This document shows, in pieces, positions 24,345 through 35,255 of a DNA stretch of 64,000 bases. Location: assembly GCA_009809945.1 (NCBI GenBank), contig WTPW01000301.1, positions 53,689 through 117,688 on the forward strand. The letters run 5' to 3'. The translations under genes and the position numbers were made by a program. This DNA is from Gigaspora margarita. Its lineage: Eukaryota; Glomeromycota; Glomeromycetes; Diversisporales; Gigasporaceae. Position 1 is the stretch's first letter. Each line of letters begins with the position of its first letter. The notes beneath the pieces were generated by a model. It worked only from the letters and a program-made list of their open reading frames with translations, did not search any database and was not told the DNA's origin.

Positions 24345-25100
24345 ATGATAATAAAATTTTAACATGCAATTAAAAAGATTTGTATGTAGTATTGGTTTAT
24401 GTTGCAACAATAGTTGATTACATTATTCATAATAGAGTTTTTAAGAGCACGTTAGTTCTAGAAATTAATGAAATTGTCAATTTGGGTGTTAATTCAAGTG
24501 AAAACTGACATTACACTTTGCAAAAAAAAGAGAAGTGATAGGCTCGAAGAATTTACTATATATGTACAAGATATGAGTATATTCTATATAGTAATATAAA
24601 ATTTTTAATTATGCAAATTTTTTACTATTGTGCTTTTTTTTTATTGCTTATATGATTTTTTTTGATTATTTAAATTTATAGAGCAGTTTTTTAATATAAC
24701 CGCAATTTACGTAAATTTACATTTTTATTTCATTTATTTTTTTTTAATTCCTTTATATAAAATATTATGTAAATTTTTTATTATTTTTTTTTATGCAAAG
24801 GAGCATTTATAATATAAGTAATATTATTAATGGCTATATAATTTTTATCACTTTTGTGATATAATTTTATCTTTTTAATTTTTTACTGATTGAGATATAA
24901 AGTTCATCATTTCTTAGGCCAATTTGAAATCGACCTAAATTGTGAAATGATGCGGAACAAATTAAATTACATCACAAATATGTTCTAACAATCTTGAACT
25001 ATACCATAAACAGAAAAAAAGAGATAACTATAATACTGTTACTATTAATTGGGAGAGCAAATGTCTAGTAACATCTGATTTAGCTCTAATAGTAAGCTTA
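24345..25100 (+). repeat. Dispersed repeat D, copy 2
   Basis: Aligns with 12540-13200 in the same orientation (GATTTGTATGTAGTATTGG, TTCAAGTGAAAACTGACATT, ATATAATTTTATCTTTTT, GCTCTAATAGTAAG). No open frame. Confidence 0.6.
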
Positions 25101-25610
25101 CGGGTTAAGTCTAACGTTCAAAGCAATGGGACACGTGATATAAAGTCATGAGATAGCTGAACTGGAATCGATCACGAGTATAAATAAATTAAATCAAATA
25201 AGGGGTTTCATTATCAGGTCGGTTTAAATATTATATGTGTTATGTACTTAAGGTAAGGGCAAACGATGCGGGAGTAATGGTAAGAAGGTTTAAGAGCAAT
25301 AATTAAGGGTAGGTAATTTACTTTTAATAGATCAGGTGATAATAAGATAGAACGAAGGTAAAATAAATAAATTTAAGAGTAAAATATAGTGAAAACAATA
25401 AATACGTTATATAAATATTAATATATCAATTGAGAAATCGATTCTTAATTAAAACTCATTTTCAAAGACATCNAAGTCTNAAGGAACTTTATTAAGGNGA
25501 AAGTTNAGGTCTTATATACATTTTAAAATACTAGACTACTGCGCTANGTCNTTTTATTCCTTCANTATTCCCCAAATTTCACTNCCAACTTTACTTACCA
25601 TAATGTTCAC
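25101..25610. other. Spacer with ambiguous bases
   Basis: Purine-rich AT sequence with scattered single N from 25473 onward. It resembles 32900-33100 in layout (purine-rich, then a TCTTATATA-type word, then a minisatellite), possibly decayed LTRs. No gene. Confidence 0.3.
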
Positions 25611-25690
25611 AAGATCGTTTACAATATTGCTCACAATATCGTTCACAAGATTGCTCACAATATCGTTGGCAATATTGTCACGAAATTGCT
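25611..25690. repeat. 12-bp minisatellite
   Basis: Six to seven units of GTTCACAAGATC / GCTCACAATATC type in tandem. Confidence 0.8.
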
Positions 25691-26284
25691 CACATGTCAT
25701 CACTCAAAGATCGTTTAAAGAAACAAATAAATAAAAATAATAAATAAATAAATCTATAAGCCCGCCATTCTGGTCACAAACCTGTGACAATACCTTCTAA
25801 AACAGAAAAAAATATAGCATACCAAAAAGTTGAATAGAACCATCCCTCCACATTTCATGTGATCATACTGATATGTACTGGTATAATCTGTTAAGCTTGT
25901 TAACAAAGTAACAGAGTAGTCATTATTGTGAGATTAGCTGATTTTATTGCGGATCATGTAGATTTTGTCATTTATAGTTAGTTTAGTGCATGATTGAGGC
26001 TTATTGTTTAAGGGCGCAGTTTTGTTTGTTGTAATATCGTATGATTTTAGCAAATTTATGTTTCTATGAATATCAGTAAATAGGACATATTAAAGTATGG
26101 CTAAGTGTATGAATGGGTGGCTGTGCGCATGCAGGTGTTAAAGAATGAAGTTATTTTTAGTTTTGCTATCACTCGTCTTGGTAAAGGCTAGCTCTATCTC
26201 CTGCCTGCCCTCCCTATTTTAAGTGAACTGCAAGTATTAGTAGTATTAGTCATAACTACAGTAGATATTTGTAGTCTGTTTTTT

Positions 26285-26765
26285 GGGTTTCACAGCTAAT
26301 AGCAGTGAAAGGACCATCAGTAGCAGTGACCCTTATTAGTGACCAGTTAGGCTCTATGACTGCAGTGGCAGTGCAAAGACCTTATTAGTGAATAGTTAGG
26401 CTCCACAGCTGCAGTGGCCATGCAATGATCTTATTAGTGAGCAGTCAGGCTCTGTGGCAATATGGCTGCAGTGGCAGTGCAAGGACCTTATTAGTGATAT
26501 TTAGGCTTCGCAGCTGCAGTGGCAGTTCAAAAACCTTATTAGCAAATATTTAGGCTCTGCAGCAACAGTGGCAGTGCAAGGACCTTATTAGTGGTAATTA
26601 GGATCTGTGGCTGCAGTAGTGGTGTAATGAACTTATTAATAAAACCGTGGCTGCAGTGGTGCAAGGACAATAGTTAGACTTCGCAGCTGCATTAGTAATG
26701 CAAAGACCTTATTAGTAAACAGTAAGGCTCCATGGCTGCAGTGGCAGTACAAGTAACTTAAATAA
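26285..26765 (+). repeat. Minisatellite, period about 60 bp, about 8 units
   Basis: Units carry GACCTTATTAGTGA, AGTTAGGCTC and GCTGCAGTGGCAGTGCAA, each diverged by 10-25 percent with small indels. GC content is well above the neighbourhood. No continuous reading frame. Confidence 0.85.
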
Positions 26766-26975
26766 ATACTGCAAGATGACGACCCGATTTTTTTTTTAGC
26801 CATATACGTATGTTAGCTATCTTGCCTATGTTGCAGTTTCATGTATGTGGTGGGATCTTAGGGTTTAGGAAAATTGGGGACTGAAAAGTTAGCAATTTAT
26901 TTATCTGATAGGTTGCGAGAATGATTGGTGCAGGTTTAGATAGTTTTTTATAGGTTAGAGACTTTTTCATAGATA

Positions 26976-27212
26976 TTGAATTTCGAGTATGTAACGCTAG
27001 AGTTTGTTTGGATAGCAAATCTATTCTCACATGTTTTTTTCATATATAGAAATAAAGTAGCTAATCGAGCAATAAATAAATCTATGTTAGCTTTATTTGT
27101 AAACCTGTTTAAATCACAAGGCAATCCAAAAATGTCTATTAAAACTGAAAAGGAAAGATTTATGATCATGCTGACCAACCAAATACAAGATTTTGCAGAC
27201 GCACATCATTAA
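26976..27212 (+). other. Small open frame of unknown status
   Basis: A 78-codon frame ends TEKERFMIMLTNQIQDFADA. Codons after about 27050 look coding-like and a TTTCATATATAG acceptor precedes them, so this could be a last exon. I do not recognise it, and the complementary strand is equally open, so it may be chance. Confidence 0.15.
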
Positions 27213-27284
27213 AGATAGCTGTAAACCCTACACTTCATTTTACTTCTGTGAAACTCCATTTCTGGTATACATTTATTTATTATT

Positions 27285-27490
27285 TAAATTAATTACTAGT
27301 ATCCTCATATACTTTTAATTGTAGCCTCTTTTGTAATTGCAAATTGCCAAAAATCTTCTTTGTTAAGTTTTATTAAAATGCCTTTTGACTTAGATATATC
27401 ACAATAACAAGTGAAGTTATACAAGGTGTTCACTTTCTAAGGTTGCTCTAGTTACCTACTATCTTTAAAGAAGTGGATATAGATAGGATA
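27285..27490 (+). repeat. Repeat F copy (pair of 51345-51565)
   Basis: TTACTAGTATCCTCATATAC, TTTTAATTGTAGCCTCTTT, TGCCTTTTGACTTAG and GTTGCTCTAGTTACCTACTA align with the complement of 51345-51565. There it is joined to repeat E, so E and F are probably one retroelement-like unit and this is a 5'-truncated copy. Confidence 0.6.
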
Positions 27491-27726
27491 ACAATATATA
27501 CATAGTATTTGCCAAATGTAGTATTTTAATAATGCTCATACTAGATATACATGTACAAACCTGCTTCAAATCTCAATACACAAGTTTATATGTGTGAGAA
27601 TTTTTTTTTAAAAATAATACCTAATAATAAACTGCCTCTGCTATTGGAAATAAATATTCAATAACATGTATAATTTGAAAATAAGCCATCCTCAATTTTT
27701 TTTGCTTTAAAATTATCCAAAAAAGG

Positions 27727-27744
27727 TAGCTTATTTTTGGGAAT
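27727..27744 (-). repeat. AAAATAAGCTACC repeat, right boundary
   Basis: GTAGCTTATTTTTGGGAA is the inverted mate of 17952-17969 and is immediately followed by coding-like sequence of gene fragment 3. The pair brackets about 9.8 kb of nested elements. Confidence 0.45.
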
Positions 27745-29090
27745 ATATGGTAAAATTATGTTCATTAGTATTATCATCTAGTTCTAAAAGAAAAACATAT
27801 AGTAAAATATAATTATTTTTATAAATATTATTATCTTAAAAATAAATTTTAATATTTAATATTTATTTTTATTTAGGGTTTTTATATTGATACCTGATGG
27901 TACAATTAATAAAGGATTGATAATTAAACAGCAATGTGATGTAAAATATTTTAAAATCGAATTATATAATATAAAGAAATGCCCTTATGTAATTCTTATT
28001 AGTAAAGAGATTTAAAAACATCTGCCACTTTTTAATAGCAATGTTTCTGTTAAAATTATTAATAAATTAAAGGCTATAATTGAAGATACTTTTGAAAAAT
28101 TAGTAGATATTACAACACGAATGCTTGTTTCAAGTAAAATTATATTTATATTTTTAATTGTAATATTTTATATAAATTTTATTAACTATAAATTTTGCAT
28201 TTTTTAGGCAATATAATTAATGCAACTTTTGGTGTTAATTATTTATCTTAAGTTCATGCATTATTTAATGATAGTGATAAATTAAGAAGACTTATAGCCA
28301 AGTTCAAAAAATCCATAATCCATTTTGTCAAGGGCTTCTTAGTTTAACATATAATATTTGAAAAAAATATTAAAGACCAAGATTATGTACAACAATCAAG
28401 TATATATATACAATTTATTTTTATTCTTAGCAAAGATTCAAAATAGAAAAATTTTGAATTATGGAATTATAAAACTTAAACTTGATATAGTAAAGTAATC
28501 TCTTGATATAAACTATAATAAAAATTTTTTTAACTTAATAACTTTACTATATCAAGAGTAAATTGTAATTTTATATTTTTATTGTATTTATTTTATATTT
28601 TTTAACTAATAACAATTTTAATTTTATTTAAATGGCCAATTAATAGTTATTTGCATATCTGAAGTACAAGCTAAAGCATGGATTGATTTAGAATATTTTG
28701 AAATTGATTTTGTTTTAAAGAAAGCTCATAGAGAAATAAATGAACTTGAAATTAATTGTTAAAATTAACAATATAAATTAAGTAATTATTTTAAATTTTT
28801 AAAATTAATTTTTAAATTATTAATAATTTTATTAATTTTGTAGCATTAAATTATGCAAGAGTTTTTACAAATATTACTGATAGTGAAGCTTATTACCAAA
28901 TGTTTAGCTCTTTTTTTGATTGGGAATTAAAATTAACTAGAAAATCATCTCAATTTTATTATATTCATAAAACAAAATAGAAATGTATTATTGGAGATCT
29001 TGATTGTGCTCAAGTAAAGAGATTAGGTGAAACTTTGTAGTGATATACTGAAATTGATTTATGAAAAAGATATTTCATCTTAATTAGAGA
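27745..29090 (+). pseudogene. Decayed transposase-like gene, fragment 3 (core exons)
   Basis: Exons with good splice signals: 27745-27801 (KLCSLVLSSSSKRKTY), 27877-28133 (LIPDGTINKGLIIKQQC, VKYFKIELYNIKKCPY), 28208-about 28400 (NATFGVNYLS*VHALFND, DKLRRLIAKFKK), 28647-28760 (VQAKAWIDLEYFEIDF) and 28844-about 29090 (LNYARVFTNITDSEAYYQMF, CIIGDLDCAQVKRLGETL). Phase is kept at 28133/28208. The GDLDxAQ stretch could hold a catalytic acid of a DDE transposase; this is inference. Internal stops (TAA, TAG, TGA) mostly fall where Q or W would be expected, so C-to-T or G-to-A decay is likely. The next part is displaced to 33400 by a pogo-like element and a nest of elements. Confidence 0.6.
28477..28562. 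repeat. Short intronic hairpin element
   Basis: ACTTGATATAGTAAAGTAAT and the complementary TAACTTTACTATATCAAG face each other about 85 bp apart, inside an intron of gene fragment 3. Confidence 0.6.
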
Positions 29091-29177
29091 AAATTAAAAT
29101 TTTTATAAGGAAGAGCAAATAAAATTTATATAGATATGTTTCTTATAATTTTGTCTATTTAAAAAAAGTATCAAATA

Positions 29178-30004
29178 CAGTCTTCCTCCTCTACAATCAC
29201 CTCCTCTATAATTACAACCTCTATATAATCACACAAAATTTAACTCCTATTTTTTTTATATATAAAATACCTTTATATAATCACAAATAGCTTATAATCA
29301 CTATCACATTTTTTAGAAGCTTTTTGAAATCTTTTATTAGTAAAAATACTCTTATATAATCACAAAATTATATATAAAAGTTCAAGTTTTACTCCCAAAT
29401 GTAAGCTATCTTTTTTTTGGGCAAAAAGTTATACAAGAAATAAATTGACGTTTAGTGATCGCAAGTAGTTGCTACATAGTAAAGTCTAAATTTTACTATG
29501 CAAATCGATTATAATCGCTTAAGTAAACTTATTCAGAAGATAATAATGCATATACTATAAAATTTTTATAAAATTGGAGAGGTTTTTATTATTTAACTTT
29601 TAATTTTTACGTCATTGAATATATTTTTTAAAAAAATTCTAATTTTTTTCGTTGACATAAAAATTAAATGTCAAATAATAAGAATTTCTTCAAATTGCAT
29701 AAAAATTTCAAAATATATGTATTTAGATCTTCTGAATAAGTTTACTTAAGCGATTACGATCGATTTATATAGTAGAATTTGGACTTTACTATGTAGTGAC
29801 TATTATTGATCGCAAGTTGCTTATTTTTGGATAAAAATTTTTTTTGGTTTTATTTGTGAATATAGAACATTTACTTTTATATAATCACATTATAAATATT
29901 TTATATATTATTGTGACTATATAGGATATATATTTATAATCACACTTATTTATAATCACATATTTTCATGATACAAACTGTGTGATTATAGAGGAGGAAG
30001 ACTG
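29178..30004. mobile_element. Pogo-like element, CAGTCTTCCTCCTCTA ends, copy 1
   Basis: CAGTCTTCCTCCTCTACAATC is found inverted at 29986-30004, TA on both sides. Subterminal ATAATCACA words repeat. An inner hairpin contains AGTAAACTTATTCAGAAGAT and its complement. An almost identical copy in opposite orientation lies at 54738-55573. No transposase gene. Confidence 0.85.
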
Positions 30005-30815
30005 TAATTTTGTCTTTCAAATAAAATAGGTCAAAAACTATTTTTTCATCAAATTTTAATTTCAGGTTTTCAAACCTGAAATAATTTCGTCCTTATATAT
30101 AAAACTTTGTATTGTATTGATAAAAATCTATTATAGAATAAACATCTGGGATTCCAAAAGTAGAAACCAGGAAATTTGTCCAATTATGAGTTTTGAGAAA
30201 ATCAGCAAAACTATTTTGTTACACAAATCAAACCAATCTAAATATAGTTTATTCAATATTAACAAACCTGTTTAATCAGGATTATTAGATCTGTAGATCT
30301 ATAAATATTAAGCATTATACTTGGTAAATCTATTAAAAGCTTTTAGCTATTGTATCACAAAAATATCAAGTGATCAGACTTTCATTATTAAGTAAAAAAG
30401 ATTGGGCTTTAAATTGTACACCTAAGGGAGCTTCCAGAAATAAGCTGATTTCTGGGGGTGGGTGGGTCAGCTGAAGTATCAGGTGTAATTCCGGCCAAAA
30501 TTTCATAATTCCGGCCAAAGTTACAAAATTATTTTTGACCAAAATTATAAATTTATTAATAATATTTAATAATTAATAACTTTTGATCTACCTGACCAAA
30601 TTTGATGATTTAACTACCAAAATGATCCTCTCAATAAGAGGATTCTAGCAAGCCCAAATTATAAAAATTTAATCACTGGAACCTATAATCAGAATAGAAT
30701 TGTGTTACTATAAAAGTTCTATAATTTATTAAATAATTATAAACCATTTATAATAATACAAATTTATTCCAATCCTAGGATCCTGTAATTGGATTTTAAT
30801 GATTTTGGACTTGCT

Positions 30816-32290
30816 TAGTGCTTCTAAGTCTGGTTTGGGTCTGGTCCAGGTTCAAACTGGACTCAAACTCTAAAATTTACCAGTTCCAAACTCAAACTCA
30901 AACTCAATCAGATGTTCAGACCAGGTTTGGTCTGAAGTTTGCAAACTAATTTGAGTCAAATATATATATGTATTTTTTGATGCTGAACAAGTTTACTTAG
31001 TGCATGTAGTTAGAATCAATTAGTAAAATTTAGAAAATAATAGCAATTTGTAAACTTTTATTAATAAAATTATTAAAAATATCCAATTGTATAAAATTTT
31101 CTAATTTAATCTCACTTCTTTTAGTAAATAAACTTGTTAAGCATTAAAAAAGATATTATTTTGGCATATTTTATTTTGTATTTTATAAAATTTGAATAAA
31201 AGATGCTTAATTTTGAATATTTTTATCAAAAATCCAAAATTAGGCATCTTTTTCTTCAAATTTTATAAAACTAAAATAAAATATATCAGTATGATGTATA
31301 TTTTGATGCTAAACAAGTTTACTTAGTGCAAGAAGTTAGAATTGATTAGTAAAATTTAAAGAATAATAGCAATTTGTAAAATTATATTAATAAAATTATT
31401 AATAATATCAAATTATATGAAATTTTACTAATTTAATCTCACTTCTTTCACTAATTAAACTTGTTAAGCATTAAAAAATATATTATATTGGCATATTTTA
31501 TTTTAATTTTATAAAATTTGAATAAAAGATGCTTAATTTTGAAAATTTTTATCAAAAATCCAATATTAGGCATCTTTCCTTCAACTTTTATAAAATACAA
31601 AATAAAATATGCTAATATAGTGTATATTTTGATACTAAACAAGTTTACTTAGTGCAATAAATTAGTATGAATTAGTAAAGTTTAGGGATTCATAGCAATT
31701 TGTAAAATTTTATTAATAAAATTATTAAAAATATCAAATTGTATAAAATTTTACTAATTTAATTTCACTTCTTTCACTAAGTAAACTTGTTCAGCATCAA
31801 AATATACGTAATATTAGCATATTTTATTTTGTATTTAATAAAATTTGAATAAAAGATGCTTAATTTTGTAAATTTTTATCAAAAATCCAAAATTAGGCAT
31901 TTTTTCTTCAAATTTTATAAATATAAAATCAAATATGCTAATATGATGTATTTTTTGATGCTAAATAAGTTTACTTAGTGAAATAAGTTAGATTCAGTTA
32001 GTAAAATTATATATAATTTGATATTTTTGATAATTTTATTAATAAAATTCTACAAATTGTTATGATTCTCTAAATTTTACTAATTGATTCTAACTTCTTG
32101 ACTAAGTAAACTTGTTCAGCATCAAAAAATACATATAATTATATGCAAATTCAAACTAGTTTGCAAATGTCAAACAAAATTGGACTGAACTTAAACTTGG
32201 CTAAAAGTTTAAATAAGTTTAGTCCAAAATTCAAACTAGGACCTAAACTTACCCAAAGAATAGTCGGGTCTGGGTCCATAGAAGCACTAG
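30816..32290. mobile_element. Nest level 3: hAT-like element, TAGTGCTTCTA ends
   Basis: TIR TAGTGCTTCTA at both ends; 8-bp flanks GACTTGCT and GAATTGCT (one mismatch) give a hAT-sized target duplication. Removing the element restores the palindrome around it. Just inside are TCTGGTTTGGGTCTGG words, which look like the TCGGGTTCGGGTCGGG of 1997-2150 after CpG-to-TpG decay. Non-autonomous. Confidence 0.75.
30975..32130. repeat. Tandem array of 325-bp palindromic units
   Basis: TTTTGATGCTGAACAAGTTTA recurs at about 30976, 31301, 31627 and 31955 and closes with its complement at 32110-32130. Each unit contains facing segments (AAGATGCTTAATTTTG and CAAAATTAGGCATCTTT), so every repeat can fold. About 3.5 units; non-coding. 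Confidence 0.85.
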
Positions 32291-32560
32291 AATTGCTAGA
32301 ATTCTCTCATTAAAAGGATCATTTTGGTAGTTAAATCATCTAATTTGGTCCAGTAGATCAAAAGTTATTTACTATTAAATATTATATCTAACTTTTTATA
32401 ATCGTAAAATCTGATTGGCTAATTGGGGGTATCAGGTGTGGGTGGGTGGGGGTAGGCTCATAGTAAACAAAAATCAGCTAATTTCTGGAAGCTCCCTAAT
32501 CAATCAAACAGGTTAATTTTAAAAAATTGTCAAATTCCTTGGTTTCTACTTTTAACACCA

Positions 32561-33137
32561 ATCTTTGCATATATTTAAAAGTTGCTATGTTATATTCATT
32601 ATTGCAGGTAATATATTAATTAATTATTATATATATTTTTGTTTGTTAATATAATTAATTTAACTATTTTTATTGTATTTAGAAATATTAAAAACAACAG
32701 TTATTCTGTTAAGAATAAGAACTTATATATCAGAGTGCCTCTGGAGGCTCACTTTGTCAGATTTACTTGAATAAAAGCCTTTTTCTAGAGCAGAAACTTT
32801 GATATAAACAAAAATAAATAAAATAAAGAACTTATATATGAATTGCTTGAGACTAATATTGTAATATAGTAACTTTTAGGCAAGTCACTATATTACTTGA
32901 CTTAACATGTAAGAGGGTAAGGAATATAAAGATAAAGAGATAATTTAAACAAGAAAATAAAAGAATAGAGTATAAAGATAAAAGATTTATAATCAAAGGA
33001 TAATATTAATTTATTAGATATAATATTTTTAAGTACAAATAGTTTTATAAAGGAAAAGAATTAAAGGACAGAGCCTGCTCTGCCTTGGAAGAAAAAGCAG
33101 AGTTTATATATCTGTAGAAACTTGGGATTTTCACAAT
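32561..33137. other. AT-rich spacer, possible LTR remnant
   Basis: TGTTAAGAATAAGAACTTAT at 32708 begins a stretch containing GAGTGCCTCTGGAGGCTC, which could be the start of an old LTR. No partner is seen, and no gene. Confidence 0.25.
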
Positions 33138-33305
33138 AACGTACTAAGATAACATTCTAAGATAATGTACTAAGATATTGTACTTAGATAATGTACTATG
33201 ATAATGTACTATGATAACATACTATAATAATGTACTACAATAATGTACTATGATAACGTACTATGATAACGTACTATGATAATGTACTAAGATATTATAC
33301 TATCA
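33138..33305. repeat. 13-bp minisatellite, about 12 units
   Basis: AATGTACTATGAT-type units in direct tandem with variants AACGTACTATGAT and AATGTACTAAGAT. Confidence 0.85.
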
Positions 33306-33399
33306 TAGAAATTATAGTAAAAAGAGCTCCTTTTTAAGAACAGAGAAAAGTTTTTCTACTAAAGTTAATGCTACAAATTTGATTGGTTCAATAAAATTT

Positions 33400-34525
33400 A
33401 TACTATTCTTAATATTTATACTAATATAACAATATACATGAATATATTGATAAAATCTTTGAAGAATTAAAAACATCTAATGAGCTAATATTAGTGGTAA
33501 ATAATAATTTTATTAAATATTCAATATAATAAATATAAATAATTTAATAATTATTGTTGCAGCTGATGCTAAAAATGGCTGATGCTGGAATTTTAACCTA
33601 TTTTGATACAAATTTTTTAAAAATTATTTGGGGTAATTTTGTCAGTTTTTTTTTTAGGGTTGGATTAGGGTTTAGGGTTATAATTGATTATTAAAGAGTA
33701 TATGTAGAGTTTAGCAGGGCATATATTTTCAAATTGTGACCCCAAATTTCAGCATCAGCCGTTTTCAGCATCAGCTGTGACAATTGTTTTAATTTTAGAT
33801 TGGTAAAATACATTATAGTTAAAAGCTACTCTAAATCTATTGTTTTCATTTATGAATACAGTGATTTGGTTTAAAGCACCCAATAATACAAATATACCAA
33901 AAGCAAGTTATACTAATATAAATCTTGATGGCAAAGCTCTTTCTTTAGAAAATGCAATTTTTAAATAATTTTTTTTTTTAAATTTAAATAATATATATAA
34001 TTATTAATTTTATTTTATTTATAAATAAATAGAGCAAAGCATTATAATGAATAACATTTTGCTACATGTAAAGTTTAAAATATAAATAGAATTAGCAAGT
34101 TAGAAAAAATTATAGTGTATTGGCATTAAAACAAAAACAATCAAATGATCAGGTTTCTTTTATTAATATATTTTATATGCATTTATATTTCTATTTAAAT
34201 TAATTAAAATATATACTTATATATAATTTATAGTTCAAAAATCTCAAAAAACAAAATATTGTATTAATAAACCAACTAAAGTGCAAAAAAAATTGAAACT
34301 TGAATAAATTCAACAAATAATTTAGAAATTCAAGATAAACAATTAAATTAAAGGAGCAAGAATTGGAATTAGAAGAATGTAAAGTTTGATTGGAATGTGA
34401 AAAGCTTGAATTAATCAAATTAAAAAAAGAGTTAAAGCCAAATAGCTTATTATTGGGAACATATTATGTATTTGCTCAGGTTGCTTTAAAAAAATGTATT
34501 TCAATTATAATGAACATAAATAGAA
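33400..34525 (+). pseudogene. Decayed transposase-like gene, fragment 4 (3' exons)
   Basis: Exons: up to 33495 (IHEYIDKIFEELKTSNELIL, then a GTAAAT donor), 33799-33967 (WFKAPNNTNIPKASYTN, NINLDGKALSLENAI), 34033-34152 (KHYNE*HFATCKV) and 34234-about 34525 (a glutamate- and lysine-rich, coiled-coil-like end, KEQELELEECKV and LELIKLKKELK). The acid expected before the A-S-H/Y segment (a likely catalytic Glu) reads Lys here. Several TAA/TAG/TGA replace Q, R or W. A 217-bp element sits at the 33.5/33.8 kb intron. Order and strand continue fragments 1-3. Confidence 0.5.
33561..33777. mobile_element. 217-bp MITE, AGCTGATGCT ends
   Basis: AGCTGATGCTAAAAATGGC and TGATGCTGGAATTT are inverted at 33740-33777. 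The centre is AT-rich with GGGTTTAGGGTT words. It lies in or beside an intron of gene fragment 4. Confidence 0.8.
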
Positions 34526-34828
34526 ATCAAGTTTGTAGTGTTTGAATAATAATATTTATAATTATTCAAAAAAGTTTTTTTAATTTGTAATCATTGACTG
34601 TATTACTATACTTTCACTAACTCTATTAAAGTCCATCTAAAGCCAAATAGATTTTAAATTAATTACTAATAATTTTGTCTGACAAAATTACATAACACAT
34701 ATAAATCTTTAGACAATCCTCTAATTATTCCCATATTTATTGCTATTATATTAATATTACTTAATTGCTTGATACTATAAAATTATTGTTTTGATCAAAT
34801 TAATTATATTGGTACCCTAATAATCATA

Positions 34829-34870
34829 TGGGAGGAGGTCAATAGAAAACAGGCAAATATTTTCTAAGTA
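34829..34870. repeat. Single end of a GTCAATAGAAAACAGG element
   Basis: GGAGGTCAATAGAAAACAGGC resembles the termini at 20732, 46553 and 50410, but no inverted mate is found nearby; a truncated copy. Confidence 0.5.
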
Positions 34871-35110
34871 AACTAGGCACTTAAATTGCTCAAAGGGAGT
34901 TAGAAATGAGTGAGTCATAATATTTTGTGCTGATCTATTTCTAGAGATAGTAAGATAATAAAAATTAAATTCATATAAAGTATCAATTTATTATTCAATG
35001 CTTTACTATGATGAGTCTATAAAATAAATCAAATATTTTATAGTATTTCTATATGATAAAATTATTGATCTTATTTTATAAAATGAAATAGTAAATCATT
35101 GAATAAAACT

Positions 35111-35255
35111 GTTATTGCATACTATGTAATCAATAACTGCTGTATTTTATTACTTCTTCAGATCATTTGGTAACTTAGCCATACCGGCTGGGTCACTGAC
35201 CAATCATCATTATCCATAAAATACAGCAGCTATTTCATACTTTGCATGCAATAAC
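35111..35255. mobile_element. 145-bp MITE, GTTATTGCAT ends
   Basis: GTTATTGCATACTATGTAAT and AACTGCTGTATTTTAT are mirrored at 35213-35255. The centre holds ACCGGCTGGGTCACTGACC. Confidence 0.75.

Larger units (their letters stand above)
30425..32497. mobile_element. Nest level 2: AGGGAGCTTCCAGAAAT TIR element
   Basis: AGGGAGCTTCCAGAAATAAG at 30425 and the complement at 32478-32497 (GAAATTAGC variant), followed inward by GGGTGGGTGGG near both ends. It contains a split module-1 palindrome (30580-30815 and 32291-32370). Confidence 0.8.
30147..32560. mobile_element. Nest level 1: AGTAGAAACCAGG TIR element
   Basis: Left AAAAGTAGAAACCAGG with AAATTTG, right complement AAATTCCTTGGTTTCTACTT. ATC flanks both ends. 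The termini belong to the same group as 20732-20975. Three further elements lie inside. Confidence 0.65.

Noticed and set aside
33138..33305. CRISPR-like array
   Set aside because: Units are contiguous 13-bp direct repeats without unique spacers, in a eukaryotic context.
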